Shown: positions 6,409 through 16,869 of the stretch, one piece after another
How the letters are laid out: every line of letters begins with the position of its first letter
Numbering within the stretch: the first letter of the stretch is position 1
NCBI GenBank assembly: GCA_949128115.1
Contig: OX421964.1
Span: forward strand, 44,928,601-44,992,600
Direction: 5' to 3'
Length of the DNA stretch: 64,000 bases
Source: Anaspis maculata
Lineage: Eukaryota; Arthropoda; Insecta; Coleoptera; Scraptiidae
Program-made: the position numbers and the translations under genes
Notes under the pieces: model-generated
The model's input: the letters and a program-made list of their open reading frames with translations, nothing else
Told to the model about the DNA's origin: nothing
The model's database searches: none

Positions 6409-9273
6409 CTATTCGGATAATGATATCGAGCTTCGCGTGTAGTCGCTTCTTGCGATTTCGGTGATATCGCTGTCATTCGCGTCGTCGGCGCTCGTGACGC
6501 CTTCATCGTGCAGGCTGCTGTCAGAGTCGCTGAGTCCGGGGTCATCATCCTCCCCGGAGGAGACCCGCTCGTCAAACAATGGCAGCCTTTGGTGGGGAAA
6601 TTTGTGTTTTATATGTCCTGTATTATGAGAGCGTAGTCTTGTTATGTGTCTCGTCAGTGTTGAATTTTTGATGTTTGTCCTGTAGTATTTGTCGGCGAGT
6701 GCGTATATATAGTCTTTAAGTCGAGGCATCTCAGTCATGTCATGTAAGTCTTCTATACGTGTGTACCTGTCTGAGTTCGTGATGAGCCTTAGGAAGCTGT
6801 TCTGGTACACCTGGAGGGGCCTCATGGCGGTGTCGCTGATGCTGCACCACACCGGTGCAGCGTACGCCAAAATCGGTCTGGCCATGGTCTTATAAAGAAG
6901 CAATTTGTTTGCATTGGTGAGGTTGCTCTTGACATTGATAAGAGGGTATAGAGTCTTACGCGCCGCGTACGCCGATGCCACCGTGCGTTTGACGTGCAAA
7001 TGGAAGTTTAACCTACCGTCAAGATGTACCCCTAGGTATTTCACCGAATCTCGAACCGGCACTTCCCGCCCGGCGATCTTCAGGCTTTGGAAGACACGCT
7101 TATTGGTGAACTTTCTTGTGAAGATGATGTTTTCTGACTTGTCGGCATTGATGTTGATGAACCAACGCTTGAAATACGCGTCTAACGTTGTCAGATGTAT
7201 CTGTATTTGTTTGTTGGCAGCCACTGCCCAGAAAGACTGCGCCATGATCGCAGTGTCATCGGCGAAAAGTGCCAGTTTGGTATTCGGTGACTTGGGGATG
7301 TCGTTGATGTAATATATAAACAGTTTGGGGCTTGTCACCGCTCCCTGAGGTACACCGGCCCTGATTGGTTTCTCACTCGAAAAGCTGTCGTTCACTTGAA
7401 CCCTGAACACCCTGTCTCCCAGAAACGACTTGATCAGCGCTAGTATGTATGACGGGAACCCGTATCCCGTCATCTTGTGTAGCAGTCCAGGTGCCCAGAC
7501 GCGGTCGAATGCTTTTTCAACGTCCAGAAGAGCCATTGCGGTGACCTTCTGGGCGTTGAAACCGCTGACGATGTTATCGACGAGTCTGGACACCTGGAGC
7601 GCCGTACACAGTTGCCTCCGGAAGCCAAACTGTTCAGGGATAAGGAACTTCAACTTGTTTTCCAGCTTAGTCAGCCTGTCTACCACCAATCTCTCTGCCA
7701 GCTTCCCCAGCACACTAAGCAGCGATATCGGTCGATACGAAAGAGGAAGGTCGGCGGCCTTGCCTTTCTTGTGTATCGGCACGACCGTCGCCCTCTTCCA
7801 CATCGCCGGATAGTGTTGCAACTTCAGCATTGCATTCAAGATATAGGTGAGCTGAACAACACCCTTTTTGGAGAGATTCTTTATCAGCACAGCATCTACT
7901 TTGTCTGGTCCGGGAGCTTTCTTTTTCAAATTGCTCGCCAGTTTGCGTACTTCTGTCGGGTTGGTCATAATTTTAGCGTACTGTCTGTCGTCAAGAGTCG
8001 TCTTCGTGATGTTGTGGTAATTCTCAGTGATTTGCGTCTGTTCTTCCGTCATGTTCGTCAGGTCTAAGTCATGGACACGCGCAAACTCGGCGGCCAGCAG
8101 CTCGGCCTTTTCTTCGTCCGTCAACGCGACGACGCCGCCTGCGCCTGGACGTTTTAGCGCCGGCATCGGTTGTCGAGTGCCCTTAAGATTTTTTACGAGC
8201 CGCCACAAACTGCCGTTTTGCACGTTAAGTGTTGTCAGTCTGGCTTGCCATGTTTTGTTCGTGTGCCTTTGCATGTCTGCTTTAAGCTGTCGCGTTTTGT
8301 CGTCCAGCTCCTGTTTCAAATACGGTGTCCTGTGGGTCTGCCAAAGCCGTCTCGTTTTGTTTTTCTCCTTTATTTGATCTAAAAGGTGCTGAGGAAGGCT
8401 TGGAGGTTTGGTGTCAAGTGCCGTCACGTTCACTTGGCGTGCATGTCTCAACTTTGCTTGCAGGAGAGAGTCCGTGAAGTCGCTGACTGCTACCTCGAGC
8501 TCTTCCTCGCTGTCAATTTTGTTGTTGATGATGATCAGTCTATCTAACGTACGTCTGTATTGTTTCCAGTCTGTCTGTTTATAGGAAATGGTCAGTCTGT
8601 CTTGACGTCTTCTCATCGGTCTCAGGTGGAAAGTGACCGGATTGTGGTCAGAGTCGAGTTCAGCCACCGACACAGGGTAGATGTGGTCCTTGGTGTTCTT
8701 GGCCACGATGAGGTCGATGATGGAGGGCGTCGTGTTGTTAGGAGGGTAGTTGGTCGGTGTGTCCGGGTGGTAGATCTGTAGGTTGTTGGAGATGGCGTAC
8801 TGATAAAGAATGTTTCCGTTTGTATTGTTTGAGCTCACCGGATCCCAACTGCATTGCCTGCAGTTCAAGTCACCGACAACAAGGGTGGTGCCAGCCAGGC
8901 CGAACAAGCCGTCGAGCGAGGTTGCGTCAATCATGTTAGACGGCCGATTGTACGCTGCCACGATGGCACTTCCATCAGCTAGCCGCACAGCGACATGCTC
9001 TATTCCACAATTACCTACCTGTGGCAACCTCGTATGCGGGATACTCTTCCTGACCAGGACAGCCACCCCTCCAGATGCATGAACAGCATCCGCTCTGTCA
9101 GTCCTGTGTGTCTCGTATCCGCGTATGGTTAATTTAAAATGTGGTCGAATTTTGGTCTCATTTATCATGAATATGTCTGTGTCGTGTCTGGCCAAGTACT
9201 GTCTGATGGAGGGAATTTTTGTGATGATGCCGTTGGCATTCCACTGCGTGATCGAGAGGGGTTTGACTGCCAT
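6409..9273 (-). CDS. LINE ORF2: APE endonuclease and reverse transcriptase
   Basis: 954 residues, starting at a true ATG (9273-9271). Residues 1-220 are an apurinic-like endonuclease with QWNANG (N12), NETK (E39), GDLN (134-137), a Ser-Asn-Asn-Thr-Asn loop and SDHNPV (208-210), which nicks the target. A linker rich in Lys/Arg follows. The reverse transcriptase spans about 430-720: APGPDKV, YRPISLLS, EQFGFR, LDVEKAFDR (Asp584), GVPQGAVTSP and FADD (670-673). It copies the element's RNA onto the nicked target. The C-terminal part has the Jockey-type YAAPVW and LQVYQNSFLR segments and an acidic Ser/Asp tail; there is no RNase H domain. The start overlaps the ORF1 stop. Length and motifs match an intact Jockey-type ORF2, with no stop or frameshift. 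Confidence 0.95.
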   Translation of the reverse strand: MAVKPLSITQWNANGIITKIPSIRQYLARHDTDIFMINETKIRPHFKLTIRGYETHRTDRADAVHASGGVAVLVRKSIPHTRLPQVGNCGIEHVAVRLADGSAIVAAYNRPSNMIDATSLDGLFGLAGTTLVVGDLNCRQCSWDPVSSNNTNGNILYQYAISNNLQIYHPDTPTNYPPNNTTPSIIDLIVAKNTKDHIYPVSVAELDSDHNPVTFHLRPMRRRQDRLTISYKQTDWKQYRRTLDRLIIINNKIDSEEELEVAVSDFTDSLLQAKLRHARQVNVTALDTKPPSLPQHLLDQIKEKNKTRRLWQTHRTPYLKQELDDKTRQLKADMQRHTNKTWQARLTTLNVQNGSLWRLVKNLKGTRQPMPALKRPGAGGVVALTDEEKAELLAAEFARVHDLDLTNMTEEQTQITENYHNITKTTLDDRQYAKIMTNPTEVRKLASNLKKKAPGPDKVDAVLIKNLSKKGVVQLTYILNAMLKLQHYPAMWKRATVVPIHKKGKAADLPLSYRPISLLSVLGKLAERLVVDRLTKLENKLKFLIPEQFGFRRQLCTALQVSRLVDNIVSGFNAQKVTAMALLDVEKAFDRVWAPGLLHKMTGYGFPSYILALIKSFLGDRVFRVQVNDSFSSEKPIRAGVPQGAVTSPKLFIYYINDIPKSPNTKLALFADDTAIMAQSFWAVAANKQIQIHLTTLDAYFKRWFININADKSENIIFTRKFTNKRVFQSLKIAGREVPVRDSVKYLGVHLDGRLNFHLHVKRTVASAYAARKTLYPLINVKSNLTNANKLLLYKTMARPILAYAAPVWCSISDTAMRPLQVYQNSFLRLITNSDRYTRIEDLHDMTEMPRLKDYIYALADKYYRTNIKNSTLTRHITRLRSHNTGHIKHKFPHQRLPLFDERVSSGEDDDPGLSDSDSSLHDEGVTSADDANDSDITEIARSDYTRSSISLSE

Positions 9274-9275
9274 TA
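9271..9275 (-). promoter_or_regulatory. TAATG stop-start overlap between ORF1 and ORF2
   Basis: On the minus strand the ORF1 stop TAA and the ORF2 start ATG share an A. UAAUG overlaps drive termination-reinitiation coupling in some insect non-LTR elements (shown for SART1). The same mechanism is likely here, because ORF2 has no obvious promoter or leader of its own. Confidence 0.75.
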
Positions 9276-10982
9276 GTTGAGTGAGGAGGTGTACTCAAGG
9301 ACGGCCATGATCCTTTCTCTTTGACTCGTACAGCCTCCAAGTTTAGCGGCGAGCTTTTTGACGTCATTAATCAATTGTCGTAGGTCAACGAGCTTGTTGA
9401 GGTTGTTTAACTCGTTTTGCAGTTCATAAAAGAGGCCGGCGCCGCCTTCTTGCAGTGCACTTTTCGGCGGTACTTGCTCTGCATTAGAGGCCAGAACCGG
9501 GGCTGGGACCAATGCCGGCGCTGTTTGTTGTCTCTGTTGGGAGTTCCTGCCGCCGGTCCATGGGTTCGTCTTTGGGAGCGGTGCAGGCACGTACTTGACC
9601 GGTGTGGGCGTCATTGTCGGCTTGTTGGCTTGCTTGGGTTGCTGGCGAATACGTAGTAATGCCACGTAGACAGGGCAGGCGGTACTGTTAGAGGTATGAT
9701 CCCCATCACAGTTGGCACACCGGGCCGGCGTGTCTCTAGGCTTCTCACATGTGTACGTCCAGTGACCCTGGCCGCATTTCAGACACGCCGGCGAGGCCCT
9801 GCAGTTGTTCGATGTGTGTTGCCATTGTTGGCACCGGTGACACTGCGGGACTTCCCGGTGGTTTCTCATCCTCTCCCAGGTTACCCTTGTGTTGAGGATG
9901 TACTTGAATTTTGATTGTAGGAATGCCAGAGTGATAGTCGGTTCCGTTGTTACTATATAAATAGGCGAGACGTCACTTCTTGTTGTCATCTGCCTGGCGG
10001 TGACACTGCAGAGTTGGCCGGCCGCAAGATCAGCCACGATATCAGCTCCTTCAGGATTTTGCTCTAGACCTTTCACAACGAATACGTGCTTCTTTTCATC
10101 GCTGGGTGTGTACGTGTGATAGTGGAGGTTTTTGGTTTCCAGGTATCCACGCACCGCCTGCCATTCCACCTTATCTGTGATGATGATGTTTGTGCTATTA
10201 CGAGAGTAGCTGATCCGATAGCCTTTGGTGGCCGTACTTTCTAGCGCCTGCCGAAGCGTAGCATGGTTGGAGGGCTTCCCGTGCAACACCAGCGGCGGGA
10301 GCTTTTGCGCTGGGGTATCGACGGATTTGTTTGCTGGGTTTTTCTTTGACTTGCCACTGCGGGCGGGATCAGCATCGCTGTCGTTATCGCTGTCGCTATC
10401 CTGTTGGGTGTCTGCCAGGTCCTCCAGAGGCTCGAAATAGTTTGAGGTTATTGCAGAGGTTGACGGCGTCTGCGAATCAACTCTCACGCTGACTTTCTTC
10501 ACCCTTTGGGAGTACCGGAGTTCGGTTTTACCTTTCGACGCGACTGGTGACAGCCGCTTGTTTTTGACGAGTGTAAGTACATCAGGCGTGTCGAAGTCCA
10601 TTTCGGTGGATGTTGCGAGAGCTGTTGGCTTGCCGCTACTCGCGTTCTCACTGGAATTTTTTGCCGCTGTCTGGGCGAATTTTTGAGCCAGCTCGGCTAC
10701 CTTGGATTTGGTTTTGGTCGTGGCCAACGAAGCTTGCATTTTCTGCCTCTGAGTTATCACACGAGGTGCTTTGGCGGCTTTCCGTTTCAATGAATTGAGG
10801 CTTGCTCGCGCCGGTCGCGCTAATTTAGACGAGAGGCGCTCGGCGCCGTCATCGTCCTCACTTGTTTCACTTGTTGTCAGCGTGCTGCTTCCTTTATGGT
10901 TTATACAAGCTCCTTCGAAGGGAAGGGTTGGGGGGTGTGAGGACCCGCGAATGGGTGAGAGTCGTTTTGCCTGGGCTGTCAC
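9273..10982 (-). CDS. LINE ORF1: Gag-like nucleic-acid-binding protein, ATG missing
   Basis: About 569 residues. The first half is basic, Ser/Thr/Lys-rich and low complexity. A pre-C2HC-type domain lies around residues 285-360 (KKHVFVVKGLEQNP region). Three cysteine-histidine knuckles follow: C381-C394 (CX2CX4HX4C), C400-C412 (CX2CX3HX4C) and C422-C436 (CX2CX3HX6C). The C-terminus is Pro/Gln-rich and ends in a Leu/Asn heptad-like stretch. Jockey-family ORF1 proteins bind element RNA and form the RNP with ORF2. The frame has no in-frame ATG at its front: 10982 reads GTG in an otherwise suitable context (ACA before it), and the frame stays open about 30 codons upstream to a stop. The first ATG is codon 82 (10739). 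The likely explanation is loss of the start by one transition. Confidence 0.88.
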   Translation of the reverse strand: MTAQAKRLSPIRGSSHPPTLPFEGACINHKGSSTLTTSETSEDDDGAERLSSKLARPARASLNSLKRKAAKAPRVITQRQKMQASLATTKTKSKVAELAQKFAQTAAKNSSENASSGKPTALATSTEMDFDTPDVLTLVKNKRLSPVASKGKTELRYSQRVKKVSVRVDSQTPSTSAITSNYFEPLEDLADTQQDSDSDNDSDADPARSGKSKKNPANKSVDTPAQKLPPLVLHGKPSNHATLRQALESTATKGYRISYSRNSTNIIITDKVEWQAVRGYLETKNLHYHTYTPSDEKKHVFVVKGLEQNPEGADIVADLAAGQLCSVTARQMTTRSDVSPIYIVTTEPTITLAFLQSKFKYILNTRVTWERMRNHREVPQCHRCQQWQHTSNNCRASPACLKCGQGHWTYTCEKPRDTPARCANCDGDHTSNSTACPVYVALLRIRQQPKQANKPTMTPTPVKYVPAPLPKTNPWTGGRNSQQRQQTAPALVPAPVLASNAEQVPPKSALQEGGAGLFYELQNELNNLNKLVDLRQLINDVKKLAAKLGGCTSQRERIMAVLEYTSSLN

Positions 10983-11157
10983 TGTGACGGCGCCCGGCCG
11001 GCGTTCGGCGTCGACGCCTCTTCTTCTGCTTCTTCGGCAACTTGCGGGGTCCGCTGCTTACTTTGTCGTTCGCCGATTGTTCGGAGTTGGTCTCTGCGTA
11101 TATTCTAGCTTGGGGCGTAAGCTGATCGGGCTTTAGAACCGAAAGTTCACGGAGCAG
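10983..11157 (-). other. LINE 5' UTR and junction with satellite
   Basis: About 175 bp, GC-rich near ORF1, between the ORF1 start and the first satellite bases (TTCGCTCGGCATC at about 11160). It should hold the internal Pol II promoter, as in other Jockey elements, but I cannot point to a certain motif. The exact 5' end is uncertain by a few bases because the satellite could share ATT at the junction. Confidence 0.6.
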
Positions 11158-14100
11158 ATTCGCTCGGCATCACCGACAAAAGTGTAGAACGATTTTCCGG
11201 GCTTAGGTTGCGCATTCAAATAATCCAACGCCGTTTACTTTGTCATTTGCTTCACAATCGGGAGAACTTCTCGGTAATTGGCTTTTTGGTCATTTGCTGC
11301 AGAAGTCGGAGTCAAAATCGTATTTTATTATTTCGCTCGGCATCACCGACAAAAGTGTAGAACGATTTTTCGGGCTTAGGTTGCGCATTCAAATAATCCA
11401 ACGCCGTTTTTTTTGTCATTCGCTTCACAATCGAGAGAACTTCTTGGTAATTGGCTTTTTGGTCATTTGCTGCGGAAGTCGGAGTCAAAATCGATTTTTA
11501 TTATTTCGCTCGGCATCACCGACTAAAGTGTAGAACGATTTTTCGGGCTTAGGTTGCGCATTCAAATAATCCAACGCCGTTTTTTTTGTCATTTGCTTCA
11601 CAATCAGGAGAACTTCTCGGTAATTGGCTTTTTGGTCATTTGCTGCAGAAGTCGGAGTCAAAATCGATTTTTATTATTTCGCTCGGCATCACCGACAAAA
11701 GTGTAGAACGATTTTTCGGGCTTAGGTTGCGCATTCAAATAATCCAACGCCGTTTACTTTGTCATTTGCTTCACAATCAGGAGAACTTCTCGGTAATTGG
11801 CTTTTTGGTCATTTGCTGCAGAAGTCGGAGTCAAAATCGATTTTTATTATTTCGCTCGGCATCACCGACAAAAGTGTAGAACGATTTTTCGGGCTTAGGT
11901 TGCGCATTCAAATAATCCAACGCCGTTTACTTTGTCATTTGCTTCACAATCGGGAGAACTTCTCGGTAATTGGCTTATTGGTCATTTGCTGCAGAAGTCG
12001 GAGTCAAAATCGATTTTTATTATTTCGCTCGGCATCACCGACAAAAGTGTAGAACGATTTTTCGGGCTTAGATTGCGCATTCAAATAATCCAACGCCGTT
12101 TACTTTGTCGTTTGCTTCACAATCGGGAGAACTTCTCGGTTATTGGCTTTTTGGTCATTTGCTGCAGAAGTCGGAGTCAAAATCGATTTTTATTATTTCG
12201 CTCGGCATCACCGACAAAAGTGTAGAACGATTTTTCGGGCTTAGGTTGCGCATTCAAATAATCCAACGCCGTTTACTTTGTCATTTGCTTCACAATCGGG
12301 AGAACTTCTCGGTAATTGGCTTTTTGGTCATTTGCTGCAGAAGTCGGAGTCAAAATCGTATTTTATTATTTCGCTCGGCATCACCGACAAAAGTGTAGAA
12401 CGATTTTTCGGGCTTAGGTTGCGCATTCAAATAATCCAACGCCGTTTTTTTTGTCATTCGCTTCACAATCGAGAGAACTTCTTGGTAATTGGCTTTTTGG
12501 TCATTTGCTGCGGAAGTCGGAGTCAAAATCGATTTTTATTATTTCGCTCGGCATCACCGACTAATGTGTAGAACGATTTTTCGGGCTTAGGTTGCGCATT
12601 CAAATAATCCAACGCCGTTTACTTTGTCATTTGCTTCACAATCAGGAGAACTTCTCGGTAATTGGCTTTTTGGTCATTTGCTGCAGAAGTCGGAGTCAAA
12701 ATCGATTTTTATTATTTCGCTCGGCATCACCGACAAAAATGTAGAACGATTTTTCGGGCTTAGGTTGCGCATTCAAATAATCCAACGCCGTTTACTTTGT
12801 CATTTGCTTCACAATCGGGAGAACTTCTCGGTAATTGGCTTTTTGGTCATTTGCTGCAGAAGTCGGAGTCAAAATCGATTCTTCTTATTTCGCTCGGCAT
12901 CACCGACAAAAGTGTAGAACGATTTTTCGGGCTTAGGTTGCGCAGTCAAATAATCCAACGCCGTTGACTTTGTCATTTGCTTCACAATCGGGAGAACTTC
13001 TCGGTAATTGGCTTTTTGGTCATTTGCTGCAGAAGTCGGAGTCAAAATCGATTTTTATTACTTCGCTCGGAATCACCGACAAAAGTGTAGAACGATTTTT
13101 CGGGCTTAGGTTGCGCATTCAAATAATCCAACGCCGTTTACTTTGTCATTTGCTTCACAATCGGGAGAACTTCTCGGTAATTGGCTTTTTGGTCATTTGC
13201 TGCAGAAGTCGGAGTCAAAATCGATTTTTCTTATTTCGCTCGGCATCACCGACAAAAGTGTAGAACGATTTTTCGGGCTTAGGTTGCGCAGTCAAATAAT
13301 CCAACGCCGTTGACTTTGTCATTTGCTTCACAATCGGGAGAACTTCTCGGTAATTGGCTTTTTGGTCATTTGCTGCAGAAGTCGGAGTCAAAATCGATTT
13401 TTCTTATTTCGCTCGGCATCACCGACAAAAGTGTAGAACGATTTTTCGGGCTTAGGTTGCGCAGTCAAATAATCCAACGCCGTTGACTTTGTCATTTGCT
13501 TCACAATCGGGAGAACTTCTCGGTAATTGGCTTTTTGGTCATTTGCTGCAGAAGTCGGAGTCAAAATCGATTTTTCTTATTTCGCTCGGCATCACCGACA
13601 AAAGTGTAGAACGATTTTTCGGGCTTAGGTTGCGCATTCAAATAATCCAACGCCGTTTACTTTGTCATCTGCTTCACAATCGGGAGAACTTCTCGGTAAT
13701 TGGCTTTTTGGTCATTTGCTGCAGAAGTCGGAGTCAAAATCGATTTTTCTTATTTCGCTCGGCATCACCGACAAAAGTGTAGAACGATTTTTCGGGCTTA
13801 GGTTGCGCAGTCAAATAATCCAACGCCGTTGACTTTGTCATTTGCTTCACAATCGGGAGAACTTCTCGGTAATTGGCTTTTTGGTCATTTGCTGCAGAAG
13901 TCGGAGTCAAAATCGATTTTTCTTATTTCGCTTGGCATCACCGACAAAAGTGTAGAACGATTTTTCGGGCTTAGGTTGCGCAGTCAAATAATCCAACGCC
14001 GTTGACTTTGTCATTTGCTTCACAATCGGGAGAACTTCTCGGTAATTGGCTTTTTGGTCATTTGCTGCAGAAGTCGGAGTCAAAATCGATTTTTCTTATT

Positions 14101-16370
14101 TCGCTCGGCATCACCGACAAAAGTGTAGAACGATTTTTCGGGCTTAGGTTGCGCATTTAAATAATCCAACGCCGTTTACTTTGTCATCTGCTTCACAATC
14201 GGGAGAACTTCTCGGTAATTGGCTTTTTGGTCATTTGCTGCAGAAGTCGGAGTCAAGATCGATTTTTATTATTTCGCTCGGCATCACCGACAAAAGTGTA
14301 GAACGATTTTTCGGGCTTAGGTTGCGCATTCAAATAATCCAACGCCGTTTACTTTGTCATTTGCTTCACAATCGGGAGAACTTCTCGGTAATTGGCTTTT
14401 TGGTCATTTGCTGCAGAAGTCGGAGTCAAAATCGATTTTTATTATTTCGCTCGGCATCACCGACAAAAGTGTAGAACGATTTTTCGGGCTTAGATTGCGC
14501 ATTCAAATAATCCAACGCCGTTTACTTTGTCGTTTGCTTCACAATCGGGAGAACTTCTCGGTTATTGGCTTTTTGGTCATTTGCTGCAGAAGTCGGAGTC
14601 AAAATCGATTTTTATTATTTCGCTCGGCATCACCGACAAAAGTGTAGAACGATTTTTCGGGCTTAGATTGCGCATTCAAATAATCCAACGCCGTTTACTT
14701 TGTCATCTGCTTCACAATCGGGAGAACTTCTCGGTAATTGGCTTTTTGGTCATTTGCTGCAGAAGTCGGATTCAAAATCGATTTTTATTATTTCGCTCGG
14801 CATCACCGACAAAAGTGTAGAACGATTTTTCGGGCTTAGGTTGCGCATTCAAATAATCCAACGCCGTTGACTTTGTCATTTGCTTCACAATCGGGAGAAC
14901 TTCTCGGTAATTGGCTTTTTGGTCATTTGCTGCAGAAGTCGGAGTCAAAATCGATTTTTCTTATTTCGCTCGGCATCACCGACAAAAGTGTAGAACGATT
15001 TTTCGGGCTAGGTTGCGCATTCAAATAATCCAACGCCGTTTACTTTGTCATCTGCTTCACAATCGGGAGAACTTCTCGGTAATTGGCTTTTTGGTCATTT
15101 GCTGCAGAAGTTGGAGCAAAATCGATTTTTCTTATTTCGCTCGGCATCACCGACAAAAGTGTAGAACGATTTTTCGGGCTTAGGTTGCGCATTCAAATAA
15201 TCCAACGCCGTTTACTTTGTCATTTGCTTCACAATCGGGAGAACTTCTCGGTAATTGGCTTTTTGGTCATTTGCTGCAGAAGTCGGAGTCAAAATCGATT
15301 TTTATTATTTCGCTCGGCATCACCGACAAAAGTGTAGAACGATTTTTCGGGCTTAGATTGCGCATTCAAATAATCCAACGCCGTTTACTTTGTCGTTTGC
15401 TTCACAATCGGGAGAACTTCTCGGTTATTGGCTTTTTGGTCATTTGCTGCAGAAGTCGGATTCAAAATCGATTTTTATTATTTCGCTCGGCATCACCGAC
15501 AAAAGTGTAGAACGATTTTTCGGGCTTAGGTTGCGCATTCAAATAATCCAACGCCGTTGACTTTGTCATTTGCTTCACAATCGGGAGAACTTCTCGGTAA
15601 TTGGCTTTTTGGTCATTTGCTGCAGAAGTCGGAGTCAAAATCGATTTTTCTTATTTCGCTCGGCATCACCGACAAAAGTGTAGAACGATTTTTCGGGCTA
15701 GGTTGCGCATTCAAATAATCCAACGCCGTTTACTTTGTCATCTGCTTCACAATCGGGAGAACTTCTCGGTAATTGGCTTTTTGGTCATTTGCTGCAGAAG
15801 TTGGAGCAAAATCGATTTTTCTTATTTCGCTCGGCATCACCGACAAAAGTGTAGAACGATTTTTCGGGCTTAGGTTGCGCATTCAAATAATCCAACGCCG
15901 TTTACTTTGTCATTTGCTTCACAATCGGGAGAACTTCTCGGTAATTGGCTTTTTGGTCATTTGCTGCAGAAGTCGGAGTCAAAATCGATTTTTATTATTT
16001 CGCTCGGCATCACCGACAAAAGTGTAGAACGATTTTTCGGGCTTAGATTGCGCATTCAAATAATCCAACGCCGTTTACTTTGTCGTTTGCTTCACAATCG
16101 GGAGAACTTCTCGGTTATTGGCTTTTTGGTCATTTGCTGCAGAAGTCGGAGTCAAAATCGATTTTTATTATTTCGCTCGGCATCACCGACAAAAGTGTAG
16201 AACGATTTTTCGGGCTTAGGTTGCGCATTCAAATAATCCAACGCCGTTTACTTTGTCATTTGCTTCACAATCGGGAGAACTTCTCGGTAATTGGCTTTTT
16301 GGTCATTTGCTGCAGAAGTCGGAGTCAAAATCGTATTTTATTATTTCGCTCGGCATCACCGACAAAAGTG
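11158..16370 (+). repeat. 173-bp satellite array, plus orientation, part 1
   Basis: About 30 head-to-tail monomers of 173 bp. Marks of each monomer are AAAATCGATTTT (12-bp palindrome, ClaI site), TTCTGCAGAAG-type PstI site, CGCTCGGCATCACCGAC and TTGCGCATTCAAATAATCC. Variants include GTTGAC against GTTTAC, ATTATT against CTTATT, a T-run type without the PstI site (GCTGCGGAAG), and an ATCGTATTTT type without ClaI. Local higher-order periods are visible: about 1,038 bp (six-mer, for example 11240 and 12278) and about 690 bp (four-mer, 14.5-16.2 kb). The array starts mid-monomer at the LINE junction. Confidence 0.97.
16359..16370 (+). repeat. Target-site duplication, left copy
   Basis: CCGACAAAAGTG, 12 bp of satellite, is repeated at 19039-19050 on the other side of the inserted element. 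It counts as 11 bp if the terminal C is assigned to the element. Confidence 0.85.
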
Positions 16371-16371
16371 A

Positions 16372-16725
16372 GTGACGGAAAAAAGAACGAAAAACAAAAG
16401 GTCGAAAACAAAACATCGAATGCATAAGGTCGAAAAAGAAAAGGTCGAATTTACAATATATCGAAAGTGATGATGATCGAAATACATATGGTCGAAAATA
16501 CATAATATCGAATAACAGAATGTCGAAAAACAAAAGGTCGAACAACAAAAGGTCGAAAAACAATTGGTCGAAAAACAATTGGTCGAAAAACAATTGGTCG
16601 AACAACAAAAGGTCGAAAAACAATTGGTCGAAAAACAATTGGTCGAAAAACAAAACGTCGAAAAGAATCATAGAGAAACAAAAAATCGAAAAGAAAAGGT
16701 CTAGAAAGAAAAACCGTCAAAATCG
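16372..16725 (+). repeat. Left subterminal repeat block (GGTCGAAAAACAA units)
   Basis: About twenty units of 15-20 bp, most reading GGTCGAAAAACAATT or GGTCGAAAAACAAAA. The block at 18690-19038 carries the same motif on the other strand. Subterminal motif clusters often serve as transposase binding sites in TIR elements; that role is inferred here. Confidence 0.8.
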
Positions 16726-16869
16726 ATAATGAGCAATAGGTGTATGTACAATTGTTGTAAAGACAAATGATTTGAGAGTTTGGGACGAGAGAAAAGAAGC
16801 ACCGAGTCAAAAATCAACTAGCCCAAACTTATTTCTGTGAAAAAACCTAATCAGGCCTTAAAAAAAATA

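Larger units (their letters stand above)
6159..11157 (-). mobile_element. Full-length Jockey-type non-LTR retrotransposon
   Basis: About 5.0 kb: 5' UTR of about 175 bp, ORF1 (zinc-knuckle nucleic-acid-binding protein), ORF2 (APE endonuclease plus reverse transcriptase), 3' UTR of about 230 bp with AATAAA (6186-6191, minus strand), then a tail of three TTATCG units instead of poly(A). Jockey assignment rests on the pre-C2HC plus three-knuckle ORF1, the FADDTA RT box, and no RNase H after the RT. The 3' end sits in the right TIR arm of locus 1 at the same nucleotide used by the fragment in the left arm. The 5' end abuts homogeneous satellite with no target duplication. All ORF2 catalytic residues are intact, so it is the youngest insertion here. 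Confidence 0.92.

Noticed and set aside
6905..9082. Open frames on the plus strand opposite ORF2 (for example 6905-7312 and its counterparts at 1343-1750 and 27726-28133)
   Set aside because: They are antisense shadows of the reverse transcriptase and carry no known domain; they persist only because the sense frame is conserved.
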